The notes beneath the pieces were generated by a model that was not told the DNA's origin, made no database searches, and worked only from the letters and a program-made list of their open reading frames with translations. A stretch of DNA of 64,000 nucleotides, from NCBI RefSeq assembly GCF_000182925.2, contig NC_026504.1, forward strand, positions 5,890,001 to 5,954,000. Reading direction: 5' to 3'. This DNA is from Neurospora crassa OR74A. Its lineage: Eukaryota > Ascomycota > Sordariomycetes > Sordariales > Sordariaceae. A program made the position numbers and the translations under genes. This document shows, piece by piece, positions 11,236 to 21,590 of the stretch (its first letter is position 1; each line of letters opens with the position of its first letter).

Positions 11236-13200
11236 ATGGCCGAACCAAGTGCGTCGGCCTTCCGGGACGCCTCCTTACATGCTCAAAGGGTCTTTTCAAG
11301 TACCACGACATGTTCCGACATCCACATCCACAGTGCCGGCACTTACATGGAGAGACGATACCGCAGAGCTCCAAAGAATCGCAACTACGCTCTCCGTCCA
11401 TCGCATGCCGCAGCCCACCATCACGAGAACCCGCCCTCGACTTTGAAAGCGACCCTTTCGACTTGTCCGAGTGCGTCAAGGACTTCATCACCCATTTCCA
11501 GCCCACGGGTCAAGCCAAATATGCCCGTCCGAGCGTATCCTTCAGCAACCTCAGCGTCTTCGATACCGGCTCCGAGCTTCAGTTGCAGGCTCCTGTCCTG
11601 GCGACATCTTTTCTTTCGGCAAGTCCAAGCCCAAGCAGATTCTTCACGACTTCAATTGTTGTTTCTAAAGCCGTGAACTCCTCGTCGTTCTCCGCCGTCC
11701 TGGGTTCGGATGCAGTACTTTCCTGCCAAGCATTTGCGGATAGCTTCACGGTCTTCATCTCGACAAGACTTCTATCCACTACAACGGCACCAAATGGTCA
11801 AGGAGTGGAAGGGCGAGGTCGTCTACAACCACAAGGTCGACAAGTATTTTTCCCATCTCTCCGTCGGCCAGACCCTCGAGTTCGCAGCAACCGTCCGACC
11901 TCTGCCATCCACATCGAAAACGTGTCCAGGGCCGAGTACTGTCAATACACGGGGTCGTCGTGGCTGTCGTTGGTCTCAGTCACACTTACCACACAAGGTC
12001 GATGATGACTTTATACGGGGCGTCACAGGTGGTCGACGCAAGCATGTTGGTATCGCCGAGATGTTTTTCGCCGGCAGTCCCATTTGCGCCCGGGACAACA
12101 GCACCTGGACTCGTTCGACCAAGCCCTGCGCATATCGTCCAACATGGCTATCCAATCCCATGCTGTTGCCATTTACCAAGCTAGCCAAGCCATCTACAAC
12201 GAATTCGACAAGGCCACCGTGTTGTACGAAGGGAGGCAGATTTACTTTGGCCCGACACCCATGGCCAAGTCCTTCTTGAATGTCAGGGCTGGTACTGCCC
12301 CCCCTCGCCAGACCACACCGGTGACTTCTTGACGGCCATCGCCAACCTTCACGAAAGACGACCCGTCAAGGCATGGAGCTCAAGATCCCGAGTACTGGCG
12401 CGAATCTCCCCGAATACAACGCGTTGCTGGAAGAGAGGGAGTATGATGAGCGGAAGCCGGAAGCTATAGCCCGGATTCGTTAGCACAAGGAACGTCGACA
12501 GGCCAAGCACGCAAGAACCAAGTCACCATAAACAATCTCGTGTGCTTCCTCTCCTTGAGTTCCTCCTTCCTTGTGATCCACATCGTGCTAACGTATCAAT
12601 ACGACAGTTTCGCTACGCAAATCAAAGCATACACCGTCCGCTAGCACGAGCTTAACTGGGGCGACCGCACCGCTGCCTTTACCATGTCGGTGATCAACGT
12701 CATCCTGCTACGGTTTCGAGATCCTCATTGCCAGCGAGGTCCATGGAAGTGATTTAACCTCTTCGAGTGTCGTCTTATCCGAATCGCATCGGGGACTCCT
12801 GGATCTTTGCTAGTCCGGTGCTGCACTGTCTCTGGTGACACGTACATCACACCCATGCCCACGTCTGGCGGAATTTTGACATCCTCGGTATTTTCTGGCC
12901 GGCTTCATGCTTATCAACTTGCTGGCCACGGAACTTGGTTCAACACCAGCACCGCCGAGGATTTGGTCTGCTGAAGGGGGCCACGTCCCCACCCGCTTGC
13001 AGCAGGAGGCTAAAGACGCCGAAAAGACTTTGACATTCAACCCGCCACAGGGTATGTCGTGCGCACAGTATCCGGTGGTGCTGCGGAACCCGAATGCGAC
13101 TGAGTCGTGCAGGTAAGCTTTGAGCGTGGCGGACCTGTGTTTGGCGGGCGTGAACATCTTTACGATTGAGAGATGGTAGAAGATGTGAAAGGAGAAAAGA
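11236..13200 (+). pseudogene. Relic of a PDR-type (ABCG) ABC transporter gene
   Basis: A decayed copy of a full-size pleiotropic drug resistance transporter. Pieces in shifting frames match the family in order: an N-terminal segment resembling FDLSECVKDFITHFQP (about 11455), text just before the first nucleotide-binding domain (11520-11660), WKGEVVYNHKVDKYFSHLSV (about 11810), a signature-like RGVTGG region (about 12020), a D-loop/His-switch-like [20 protein letters not shown] with [12 protein letters not shown] (12150-12260), then fragments of membrane helices and the pre-NBD2 linker (about 12900-13020). It closes with a C-terminal LRNPNATESCR-like piece at 13080. Walker A of NBD1 and nearly all of NBD2 are missing. 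A whole gene would be about 4.5 kb, so large internal deletions plus several frameshifts and stops have accumulated. Base composition is normal, so RIP is not the main cause. Confidence 0.75.
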
Positions 13201-13673
13201 TGGGAGAAACAGGCACCGGCCTTTGTCCTAGGTCTTCTTGGTAATGGGGTAACGTTTGCTTGGAATAACCGGTTCATTCAGAAGATCTATGGTGGATAGG
13301 TTATAAACTGGCAAATTTGATAAATCGAGATGCCCGAATGTTGAGCTTTTCCATCTACTGTCCCGCGCCTTGATACGGCAATCGGCACAGACTCATGTCT
13401 AAAGGCCAATGATCAGCCGTCACCTCCTCTTTTCGGCTGGACGGGAACTAAACCGATTCGACCGCTCGGATTCAAGACGGTAGCACCCGCTGCACTTTCC
13501 CCTCCGTGATAGGCTCTCCACGCTTCAGCTTCAATGAATGACTCTTCTTCACATGAGTCAAACCGGGAAGACCACATCATAAGGTACCTATCTCATTCAA
13601 AATCAACTTTAGCCCATTTCCTGCCAACGACACCATCAACCTCTACCACACTCGGATCTTGGTACCAACCAAA
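13201..13673. other. Intergenic / 5' UTR of the next gene
   Basis: A 473-bp gap between the ABC relic and the following plus-strand gene. It probably holds that gene's promoter and leader. No element or RNA gene was seen. Confidence 0.5.
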
Positions 13674-14536
13674 ATGGGCAAATTCCACACCACTCTCCCT
13701 CCCTCTCTCCTCCCTTGGATCCTCTCGCAACCCGTCTTCTTTGTCACCACCGCTCCCCTTTCTCCCCAGGGCCACATCAACGTCTCGCCCAAAGGCACCT
13801 TCCCCAACATCAACTCGTTTGGCTACATTCCCACCCATGAGTCCGAACCAAGCAAGCCAGCCCAATTCTGGTATCTCGACCTCTCCGGATCCGGATCGGA
13901 AACGATTGCCCATCTGTACGAACCGGAAAATGGGCGGATCACAGTCATGTTCTGCGAGTTTGGGAAAGCGGCGCCGAGGATTGTGAGATTGTTTGGACGA
14001 GGACAGGTGTTGGAGAATGGGACGAAGGAGTTCCAAGAGTGGACCAAGAAGGAAGGCGTCGAAGTGGTCCCGGGCGCCAGAAGTGTCGTGGTGGTGGAGG
14101 TGGAGCTGGTGGGCGATAGCTGCGGGTTTGCGGTGCCGGTGATGGAGTTTAGGGAGAGGCGGGAGGTGTTGAATGATCATTGGCGGAAGAAGGTGGAAAG
14201 GTTCGAGAAGGGACTGAGTAAGGAGAGTTTGGAACGGTCAGTCTGGCTTTTGATCTGGGTGGTAGAAGAGGATGCTGACAGCTAACGGCATACAGATACT
14301 GGGCGTACAAGAACGCTTGGAGCTTGGATGGATTACCGGGCATGGAGGTGGCGAGGAAGACAGGCGAGAAGGAGGGGATTGCACCGATTGAGAAGATGGT
14401 TGGGCCGATGGCGAGGAACTTGCCGTATTCTCGAAGGAATTGGTACAGCTCATTGGGCATTTGGGCGGTGATATTGCAGGTTGTCTTGACCGCCATTGTG
14501 GTTCTGGCTGGCGAGAGACTGATGGGATTTAGATGA
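13674..14536 (+). CDS. FMN-binding split-barrel (pyridoxamine 5'-phosphate oxidase-like) protein
   Basis: Exons 13674-14236 and 14296-14536, with an intron 14237-14295 (GTCAGT...ATACAG) that joins LER to YWAYKNAW in phase; 267 aa. The start is the ATG in a good fungal context (CAAAATGG). The N-terminal 130 residues show the split-barrel pattern of PNPOx-like proteins: a small strand-rich core with PVFFVTTAPLSPQGHINVSPKG, then FWYLDLSGSGSETIAHL and ITVMFCEF, then RIVRLFGRGQV. A C-terminal hydrophobic stretch (WAVILQVVLTAIVVLAG) suggests membrane anchoring. Such proteins usually bind FMN or a related cofactor; whether this one makes pyridoxal phosphate is doubtful, since it resembles the fungal uncharacterised branch. 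Confidence 0.82.
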
Positions 14537-14700
14537 GTATTTCCATGGTTTAGCGAACAGCGTTTCCATCATTCAGATCATGGACTGTATTCCAGGGGTC
14601 ACATATAGAAAGGTCTTTGTCCATTAAGATATTCTTCTGGCTATCATGTAAAACGCTATCATGTCTTTTGCCCAGGAGGTTCCCCCCCAAAAAAACACAT

Positions 14701-15420
14701 TTACCAAGGCACATTCTCCCCCCTATAGTTAAAGAACTTGCCGTTGTCCTCGTCCTTCAACCCATGCACAACCTTCAACTGCCCGGCCACACTCTCCTCC
14801 GGGCTCAGCATCGCTCCGTCACCACCCATGTCCGTCTTCACCCAGCCGGGACACATGACGATCACCACGGCACCCTTCAAGCCCGCCTTTCTGAGGTCGG
14901 TCGCCAGATGGGCATTCAACATGTTCAACGCGGCCTTGCTGATCGAGTACGCCGTGGCCCGTCCCAAGCCGCTCAGCGTCATTTGCACGCTGCCCAGCGT
15001 AGAGCTCATGTTCTGCACCCTGACGTTCTCGCTCAACAGGCCCTGCTGGAGGAGGAACTCGAGCAGCTTGGCAGGACCGAGGACGTTGGTCTTGATGGTG
15101 TCGAGCAAGTCATCGGGGGCCAGCTGCAACGACGAGTTCTGCTCGGAGAGGTTGACGCCGGCGTTGTTGATGACGTAGTCGATCTTGGTGTCTCCGAGAG
15201 TGGAGCGGGCGGTCTTGGCAAAGTCGCGGATGGAGGACAGCGACGAGGTGTCGCATTCGAGGATGTGGGTCTTCTCGCTGGCGAGGGATTTCAGGGAGGA
15301 GTGGTCCTTGGAGAGGTTGCGGACGAGAGCGAGAACGGTGTTGTCTGGGGACTGGGTGAGCTGGCGGACGATTTCGAGGCCGATGCCGCGGTTGGAGCCA
15401 GTGACGACGTAGGTGGGCAT
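14701..15420 (-). CDS. Short-chain dehydrogenase/reductase (SDR)
   Basis: Intronless, 239 aa. A classical SDR that uses NAD(P)H to reduce or oxidise a carbonyl or alcohol. The cofactor-binding TGSNRGIG is at residues 7-14, NNAG at 85-88 and the structural Asn at 112. The catalytic Ser is at about 140 and the Tyr-x-x-x-Lys at 158-162 (YSISK). PGWVKTDMGG follows, a common SDR segment. An Arg just after the first beta strand region hints at NADP(H) preference, though this is not decisive. It resembles the sniffer/carbonyl-reductase-like group. It is tail-to-tail with the split-barrel gene, with only about 160 bp between the stops. Confidence 0.9.
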   Translation of the reverse strand: MPTYVVTGSNRGIGLEIVRQLTQSPDNTVLALVRNLSKDHSSLKSLASEKTHILECDTSSLSSIRDFAKTARSTLGDTKIDYVINNAGVNLSEQNSSLQLAPDDLLDTIKTNVLGPAKLLEFLLQQGLLSENVRVQNMSSTLGSVQMTLSGLGRATAYSISKAALNMLNAHLATDLRKAGLKGAVVIVMCPGWVKTDMGGDGAMLSPEESVAGQLKVVHGLKDEDNGKFFNYRGENVPW

Positions 15421-15766
15421 TTTGTGTAGGTAGGTAGTGGATGGGTCTTGTCAGTCGTGGTTCAGTTTGTTGTCAATGTCAATGGCAAAAAAAAGTCGAG
15501 AAACAAGGAGATGCTCAGACCTTCTTATACTTACCTCGAAACGTGGTTTATAAGCAAGAACGACCGGCACAATGGACCGGATCTACATGGACGGAGGGGT
15601 AGACAAGGACTGGCCTCGCTTACAAAACAGGGGTAAAGCGGTCCGTGCCAGCCCGGCCACCAGCGACTCATGGTTCTGTCCCGCGAAACCCTGGTGACAC
15701 TTGGCTGAATAATGCTGATGACGATGATGGAATCTAGAATGATCCATGATGCTATGTTCCAGTTGC

Positions 15767-15811
<45 letters not shown>

Positions 15812-16184
15812 ATGTACAGAGAAAAGTGATTAAAGAGTGTAGTTGTTTCCCCCCACGCGCCTCAATGCAGTTGTTTCCCAGTGCCAGTGTCAGTGCCCCC
15901 CCGTTCACCCCTTTGCCTTCCCCGGACTCCTTCCCAACCCCCACCCAAATCCCCCCAAGCCGCTCCCTTTCACACCCCTTAACTCCATCTTTCCCTTATC
16001 CCCGTATCCCTACAACTCCGTGTTCCCCTCCACAACCTCCCTGGCACTCCTCGCACTGCTCCCCGGCACTCCTCGCACCGCTCCCCTTCCTGGCACTGTT
16101 TCTCTCATCTCAGTCTGCCATATGTTAGCCATGCATTCTTCCAAGCATCCCTCCCCAGATACCTAAACTCACCAAGCCAATGAC
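15421..16184. other. Intergenic with TTG microsatellite
   Basis: About 760 bp between the SDR start and the stop of the secreted-protein gene. It contains a long trinucleotide repeat at 15767-15811 and a pyrimidine-rich stretch around 15880-16100. No gene is supported. Confidence 0.55.
15767..15811. repeat. (TTG)n trinucleotide microsatellite
   Basis: About fifteen perfect copies of the trinucleotide TTG/GTT in an intergenic location, expected to be length-polymorphic between strains. Confidence 0.95.
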
Positions 16185-16559
16185 TTAGAGCTTCCAGGGG
16201 CAGGTAGCCTTGTAGGCCTTGATGCCACCCTCGGGGTTCCAGCAGCCACCGGAGCCGGACACGATACCGCTGTCAGAGCAGTCGTAGGTGGAGTAGACGG
16301 TGAGCTGGCACTTGGGGTCGAAGAACTCGACGTCGATGGACTGGAAGACGGCGCCAGCGTAAAAGGTGCGGCAGTGGTTGCTCTCCGTGTTGGCAGGGAA
16401 CTCGATGGCGGGGTACTTGATGTGGTCAATGGGGCACTGGCGCTCGAGGCCGAAGGTGACCTTGCCCATAACCTCGGTGTACTGGTTGCTGGTGGGGGCG
16501 GCAGAGACGGAGCTGACAGCCGCGGCGGCGAGGAGAGAGATGGTGGTGAGGAACTGCAT
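16185..16559 (-). CDS. Small secreted six-cysteine protein
   Basis: Intronless, 124 aa. The start is the ATG that opens a clear signal peptide (MQFLTTISLLAAAAVSSVSA, cleavage near residue 20); the frame is open further upstream but adds nothing signal-like. The mature part has six cysteines (RQC, NHC, PKC, YDC, GGC, ATC), enough for three disulfides, and no membrane segment or GPI signal. I do not recognise a domain. Small secreted cysteine-rich proteins of this build are common in Sordariomycetes, in roles from surface binding to antagonism; none is assigned here. A short TTG run in its leader (about 16613-16630) echoes the microsatellite downstream. Confidence 0.8.
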   Translation of the reverse strand: MQFLTTISLLAAAAVSSVSAAPTSNQYTEVMGKVTFGLERQCPIDHIKYPAIEFPANTESNHCRTFYAGAVFQSIDVEFFDPKCQLTVYSTYDCSDSGIVSGSGGCWNPEGGIKAYKATCPWKL

Positions 16560-17239
16560 TTTGGCGGTGGTTTGGTTTGGTAAAGGAGTGTGGTGAAGTT
16601 GGTTTAGTTTGCTGTTGTTGTTGTTGTTGTAATGATGAGGAAAAACGATGGCCAGAGAAGAGACAGGATGGAGGTTCTTATACATGTTTGTGATCGTCAA
16701 GATTGACAGATTCTCGACATGGATGCATCTTCTCCAGGTCTCAACATCCTTTTCCCCTGAAAGCCATTCCGCTTGCGTGGTCGATCGTCGTTGAGGCTCA
16801 AAACGACTGTTACTATTTTGGCCCCCGTGAACATCCGGACCATGTGGTGATATGACGTGTGGGGTCGATGCTTGTTTCGCTTGGGGAGTGATGTGCATGA
16901 GCTAGAATCGCTAGAAGGTCAAGCGAACAACTTGGCGCCAATGCACTAACCATTGGCTGCTGTCATGGATATAGCTTCTCGGAGTATTTCGTGATGGTGC
17001 AATTACCTCCTTTGCACACCGCGTACACCGCCAGCTAGTAATGGCGAACTTGGCGAAAGGGGAGCTAAAAGGGGGGGTCAACAACCACCAGACAGTGCAA
17101 ATTGGCAATCCCGTAGGAAGAGAGATCGGCAGACGAGGAATGACATGAATTCCATGAACGCTCGCTAAAAGGAAGGCATGCTATAACAAGAACGCTAGCT
17201 AAAGAAGAAAAATGACAGCGATGTCGGGTATGTCAAAAG
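16560..17239. other. Promoter/3' region, no gene seen
   Basis: The 5' flank of the secreted-protein gene and 3' flank of the APH-like gene, both on the minus strand. Only short frames are present and no repeat beyond the TTG run. Confidence 0.5.
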
Positions 17240-19108
17240 TCAATAGATCTTGGTGATGGAAAACCGTGGCCGTTGATTTTCCGACCCGCGCTTCGGGCTC
17301 AATGTCGCCGTTGTTTTTATTGTTGTTATTCCCGGCGTTGTTCTGGTGTCTGTCGGCCCCGAAGTAGTCGACGCATTCGAATCCTTTCTCCCCGCCACAC
17401 CCCCTCTCAACACATCCCCCAACCTGACAAACTCCTTACCTTCTACCGCATCCACCCATTGCTCGATTCTCTTGAGGTACAAGCCCTGCGCGCACTTGGC
17501 TACCGCGCCCAGAAAGTCCACCTTGAGCGCGGCCTCCTCGACTTCCGCATCCCACCCGTGACCCATCAACTGGCCCATCCTGGCACTGTAAACCCTCCTC
17601 AGCTGCGTCTGCTCGTATTCCATTAGGTGTATCCAGTACAGCTCCGTCTTTCCTTCGTTGTCCGGAACATCCTCAATGCCACCATCCTGTCCTTCCTCCG
17701 AGGCCTCCTCGTCACTGAACACGTCGGCATACCGGCTCCGGTGCGGCTCCTCTTCGCGCTCAACACCGCCACGCAGGAACTCGGGAAATTGTGTGGATAC
17801 CCACCGCGGCATCGTCGACACGCATTCCCAGTCCACGACACCCGTGATGCGCCCGTTCTCGTCGACGAGCATGTTATCGAGTGACAGGGAGTCGCCGTGC
17901 CAAAGGACTGTACGCTCTGGTGGGTGCACAAGCTGCGGGAAGAGTTTGTGCAAGAGGCGGGCTAACTTGCGGGCGACTCGAGTAACTCCTTCTGCTGATT
18001 CCCTCTTCTCGCGGTCTGTATCGTCGGGGAGTTTGGGCGGTGGCTGAGCAAGAGTAGCGCTGTGCTCCTTGATGATGACGTTGAGGTAGGACCGGAGCCA
18101 GTCGTGGCTTGATTGGAACGGCCCTCTCGACACCGGATAATGCCAACGCTCCCCCGTAAAGAACACTGGAGAGACCATGGGCCCAGGCTCGGGCATCATC
18201 AGGTCCACATAGTCGCTGTCTCCCCTCGAGGTAGCTCCCAGCGTGCCTATTCCCCTAAACCCCGATTCCGTCATATTCCCGCACCTCGACAGCTGCGCCT
18301 GGAACTCGGCCATCCTTCCCACCAATCTCTCCTTCTGCCGCATGTTCATCTTCCTCCATCGCAAATGCGCCGGTTGTCCTTCCAACAGCTCCATCAAGAT
18401 CCACTCGAACCCAATCTCGTTATCACTCGTATCGTCATAGGCCACCACCACGGGAACGGGAATGTCGGTCTTGCACCGCACGAGCTGGAGCGAGGCAACC
18501 TCGCCTCGGGTCTTGTTGTGCGGGTCCACGGGAAGAATGACGCGCATGAGGTAGCGGCCATGGGCTGGGGAGTTTACGTGGTAGAGCTTGTTGTAGGTGC
18601 CGGAGGAGTGAAAGGTAACGACGCATTGCGAGGGGGAGGTTATTCCGAGGTGGCGGCGGACGACTTGGGCGATGGCGTCGATGTCGGGTTGTCGGGCCCA
18701 GCGGGGCTCGATGTCGAGACCGGCCGACTCCCAGAAGAGGCCGGAACGGCTTGTGTCTTGGATCGGCGTTGTTGTTGTTGTCGTTGTTGTTGTTGAGGCA
18801 GCGGCGGCGGCGGCGGTTTCTTTGGGTCTGGTTTTTGAATCTCTTGCGTTTGATGCTGTGGACGTCGCACTCGAGACACTGGAGACAACGGACGACTTTG
18901 CGCTCGCTGTGCGGAGGGTTATGAATTGCGGCTGGACCTTTTGGGGTGGCATCCTGCCGAATTGAAACCAGCCGTACCCGTAGTCGGCATCGGTGTAGGT
19001 GGTGGTCGCGGTGCAGGTGTAGGTTCGGGCCTCACATCCTGAATGATGGTTTGCCGATGAGGATGGCAGAGCGAGACGACGAACTTGGTAGCGCACACGC
19101 CCGGCCAT
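17240..19108 (-). CDS. Aminoglycoside-phosphotransferase-fold (APH family) protein
   Basis: One exon, 622 aa. The kinase-like APH core spans about residues 150-500: a nucleotide-loop region (TFHSSGTYNKLYHV), a Lys/Arg-bearing strand (RYLMRVILPVD), a hinge (FEWILMELLEG), the catalytic loop WHGDSLSLDNMLV, which matches HGDxxxxN, and the metal-binding VVDWECVS. Fungal members of this large family phosphorylate unknown small molecules and do not confer drug resistance as a rule. The first 150 residues are low complexity, with an Ala run and nine Thr encoded by a trinucleotide tract near 18770-18795. The extreme N-terminus (MAGRVRYQVRRLALPSSS) is basic and could target mitochondria. A later Met (MPPQKVQPQF, about residue 53) is an alternative start. 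Confidence 0.82.
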   Translation of the reverse strand: MAGRVRYQVRRLALPSSSANHHSGCEARTYTCTATTTYTDADYGYGWFQFGRMPPQKVQPQFITLRTASAKSSVVSSVSSATSTASNARDSKTRPKETAAAAAASTTTTTTTTTPIQDTSRSGLFWESAGLDIEPRWARQPDIDAIAQVVRRHLGITSPSQCVVTFHSSGTYNKLYHVNSPAHGRYLMRVILPVDPHNKTRGEVASLQLVRCKTDIPVPVVVAYDDTSDNEIGFEWILMELLEGQPAHLRWRKMNMRQKERLVGRMAEFQAQLSRCGNMTESGFRGIGTLGATSRGDSDYVDLMMPEPGPMVSPVFFTGERWHYPVSRGPFQSSHDWLRSYLNVIIKEHSATLAQPPPKLPDDTDREKRESAEGVTRVARKLARLLHKLFPQLVHPPERTVLWHGDSLSLDNMLVDENGRITGVVDWECVSTMPRWVSTQFPEFLRGGVEREEEPHRSRYADVFSDEEASEEGQDGGIEDVPDNEGKTELYWIHLMEYEQTQLRRVYSARMGQLMGHGWDAEVEEAALKVDFLGAVAKCAQGLYLKRIEQWVDAVEGKEFVRLGDVLRGGVAGRKDSNASTTSGPTDTRTTPGITTIKTTATLSPKRGSENQRPRFSITKIY

Positions 19109-20232
19109 GGCGCGGGGGTCGGGTGTGTCAGAGCCTAAAATTCGGGAGGGTGGACGGACGCTTTCGGGGGACCATGCAGCGAATGGCGAGGGGTCACTGC
19201 AGAATCAGGGTGATGGCGTCGGGTACTTGTATAAGAGGAGGATGCTGATTGGTGGATTGGGGTCTGCAGGTGAGGCCGTTTTGGAACGTCGCCGTTGGAA
19301 CTGCCTCTAGGTGGACATTAAAGTCAACTTGGAATTATCATGATGGTGATGATATCCTTCAAAACTACAGTCTTGTGAAAAAGACTTTCGCCTTCATATA
19401 CCGTTTTTTCCTACATACCAATGCTTCACCCTGACTAGGGAGTGGAGGGGCTGGGGAAAATCCCGGGACAGATCAATTGGCACATGAGGCGTGGAGCATG
19501 TCCATCATTCGGCACTCTCTCCGTCATCGAATGGGGACCCCGACGGCCCTTGTCGATAGCTTCCTGCAAGTCAAGAACCTGCCAGCCTGCCACGTTGAAA
19601 GACAGTGAGTGATCAAGACGGTAGTCAGACCACTGGCGGTCTATAATGGGAAGTATTGACGACATCGCTTTGGGATAGGCTGAGAGACACCCAATGACAA
19701 CATGGTCCATCAGGAATGTAAACAAGAGAAAAGTAAACAAAAGGTGTCGTCGAGAGGAAAGACAGCCATCCCTTGCTGTCCTGTCGCGGACTCTACACTA
19801 GGTTCGGCCCGCAACGGCTGGGATAGGGGGACTGAGACATGCGATGAATTGTCTCACAACTGAACCGCTCCATGATTCAGATGAACACTTATGATGTTCG
19901 GGATGTCTTCCACTTCCTGGGTACCTCTAGTAGTCTACCTCTAGAGGTAGTCGACCTTCTCTTCAATTGTGACGTCAACCAGTCACGCCGCGGATCGCGG
20001 CGGGGGGGATGTTACTTAGTGTAGCATGAGGTCTCAGCGCACTTTACGCAGTACCTCACTGCTGTACACTAGCGGGCGCCTGTAAGTGCCATCCCAGGCC
20101 CCGCTCGGGGAACCACTCCGAGCACCTCCATCTCACTACAGCTGAATCCGTCTCTTTCCCTCCCGCTCGTGCAAGTGGAATTCATCAACAATTGAAGCCA
20201 ACAACGCAATTCCGGCCTGCAGGCGTTACAAC
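19109..20232. other. Divergent intergenic region
   Basis: About 1.1 kb between the start codons of the APH-like (-) and hydrolase (+) genes; it should hold both promoters. It includes a perfect 16-bp palindrome CTACCTCTAGAGGTAG at 19935-19950 beside GTACCTCTAG. A 101-codon minus-strand frame at 19435-19740 has no domain or signal and is not called. Confidence 0.5.
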
Positions 20233-21590
20233 ATGTCCAACAACTCTGCCTTCACCTTTTCTCCTCCAGGGCCCCAGCACCCTATATTTTCTTCAGCCTC
20301 GACACCGAACATCGGAACAAGCGCTTCCATCGACCCGCGCATCCCTACCGTCGGGTCCCGCGCTCGCGATCTCCACTACTCCATCCGCGACTTTCTCTCT
20401 ACCCATCCACTCCTCGAGCTCGGTGGCCAAGAACACTTTTCTGTTGAGCGTCGACGCCATCAAGACGTGTTTGGTCTCCATGCCCTACCCAAGGACAAAA
20501 TCCATCCGATCGATGACGTCGAGTTTACTGCCATCCGAGGGCCCCATGGGACGATTCCTGTTCGTATTCTGTATCCAACTTCAGGAAAGGACAACCGCAA
20601 CAAAGGAAAAGCAGGGGCCTTGATATACTTCCATGGGGGCGGGTATACCGTTGGATCAGTAGACGAGTTTGAAAATGGACTTCGCTTGATCGCCGAGGAG
20701 TCAGGCTGTCAGGTCTACGCGGTGGAGTACAGACTGGCGCCCGAGTTCAAGTACCCGGTGCAATTGGATGAGTATTCGGCCGTGATCGACTGGGTGCAGG
20801 GCGAGGGAGGGAAGACAAGAGGGGTCCATCCTGAAAAAGTAGTGGGTGGAGGGGATTCGGCGGGCGGAAACATGACAGCAGCCATCTGTTTGAGGAGGAT
20901 GGATGAAGGACGAAAGCCACTGGCTGGGCAGATCTTGCTGTATCCCGAGGCAAGACTGCCGTTTGATACGCCGGCCGCGACAGAGAACAATTCCGGTCTT
21001 TACCTGGAATGCAACGGCATCTTTGGCTTTGCGAGCAATTACCTTCCACGATCCGAAGGCAGGTCGTCTATCTCAGTCTTCTTCTGCCATCCATCTAACC
21101 CATTGCTCTTCCAGACATCTCCCCCCAAGACCGTTACGTCTCGCCCGGTATGCAATCCGTCGAGGACCTCCGTCATCAACCACCCGCCGCCGTGTTCACC
21201 TCTGGCTACGACCCCCTGCGAGACGTCGGCTGCGAATACGCAAGCAAGCTGTCACAAGCTGGAGTACCGACTCGCTGGCGTCACTACGACAACCTCACCC
21301 ACGGCTGGCTTCAGCTGACGGCGTGGTCGGAAGTGGCAGAGCAGGCTGTCAAGGATGTTGCGCACCAAGTCAAGAGGCTGGTTTTTGCGGCGACTGATAC
21401 ACATACGCTCAAAAGTCCTCAGGGCCAATTACCAGTTGACAGGCTCAATGTGCGTGACTTGACGTCGGCCAATTCGCAGCGCGGGCAGACTGGTGATCGG
21501 CCAACCACTAGAGCCGCTCGCACCACTCGCGTTACCACCCCCTTCAAAATTAACACATTCAGCAAGCCGCGAAATCGTTTGTTGGATTAG
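20233..21590 (+). CDS. Alpha/beta hydrolase, hormone-sensitive-lipase (HSL) type
   Basis: Esterase/lipase of the alpha/beta hydrolase-3 family. Exon 1 is 20233-21058 and exon 2 is 21115-21590. The oxyanion motif HGGGYTVG, the nucleophile in GGGDSAGGNM (Ser about 209), the acid in SGYDPLRD and the His in NLTHGW are all present and in family order. The intron 21059-21114 appears to be GC-AG (AAG|GCAGGT...TTCCAG), with a good CTAAC branch point; no GT donor nearby restores the frame into DISPQDRYVSPGM. The family normally ends soon after VKDVAHQVKRLVF, but this frame runs on about 65 more residues. That tail includes LPVDRLNVRDLTSANSQRGQ, a module also found in the unrelated gene at 59643-60848. 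Confidence 0.85.

Noticed and set aside
15767-15811. Repeat array considered as CRISPR-like
   Set aside because: A simple trinucleotide microsatellite without spacers, in a fungal genome.
19435-19740. 101-codon minus-strand frame
   Set aside because: No domain, no signal peptide, and it lies in the divergent promoter region.
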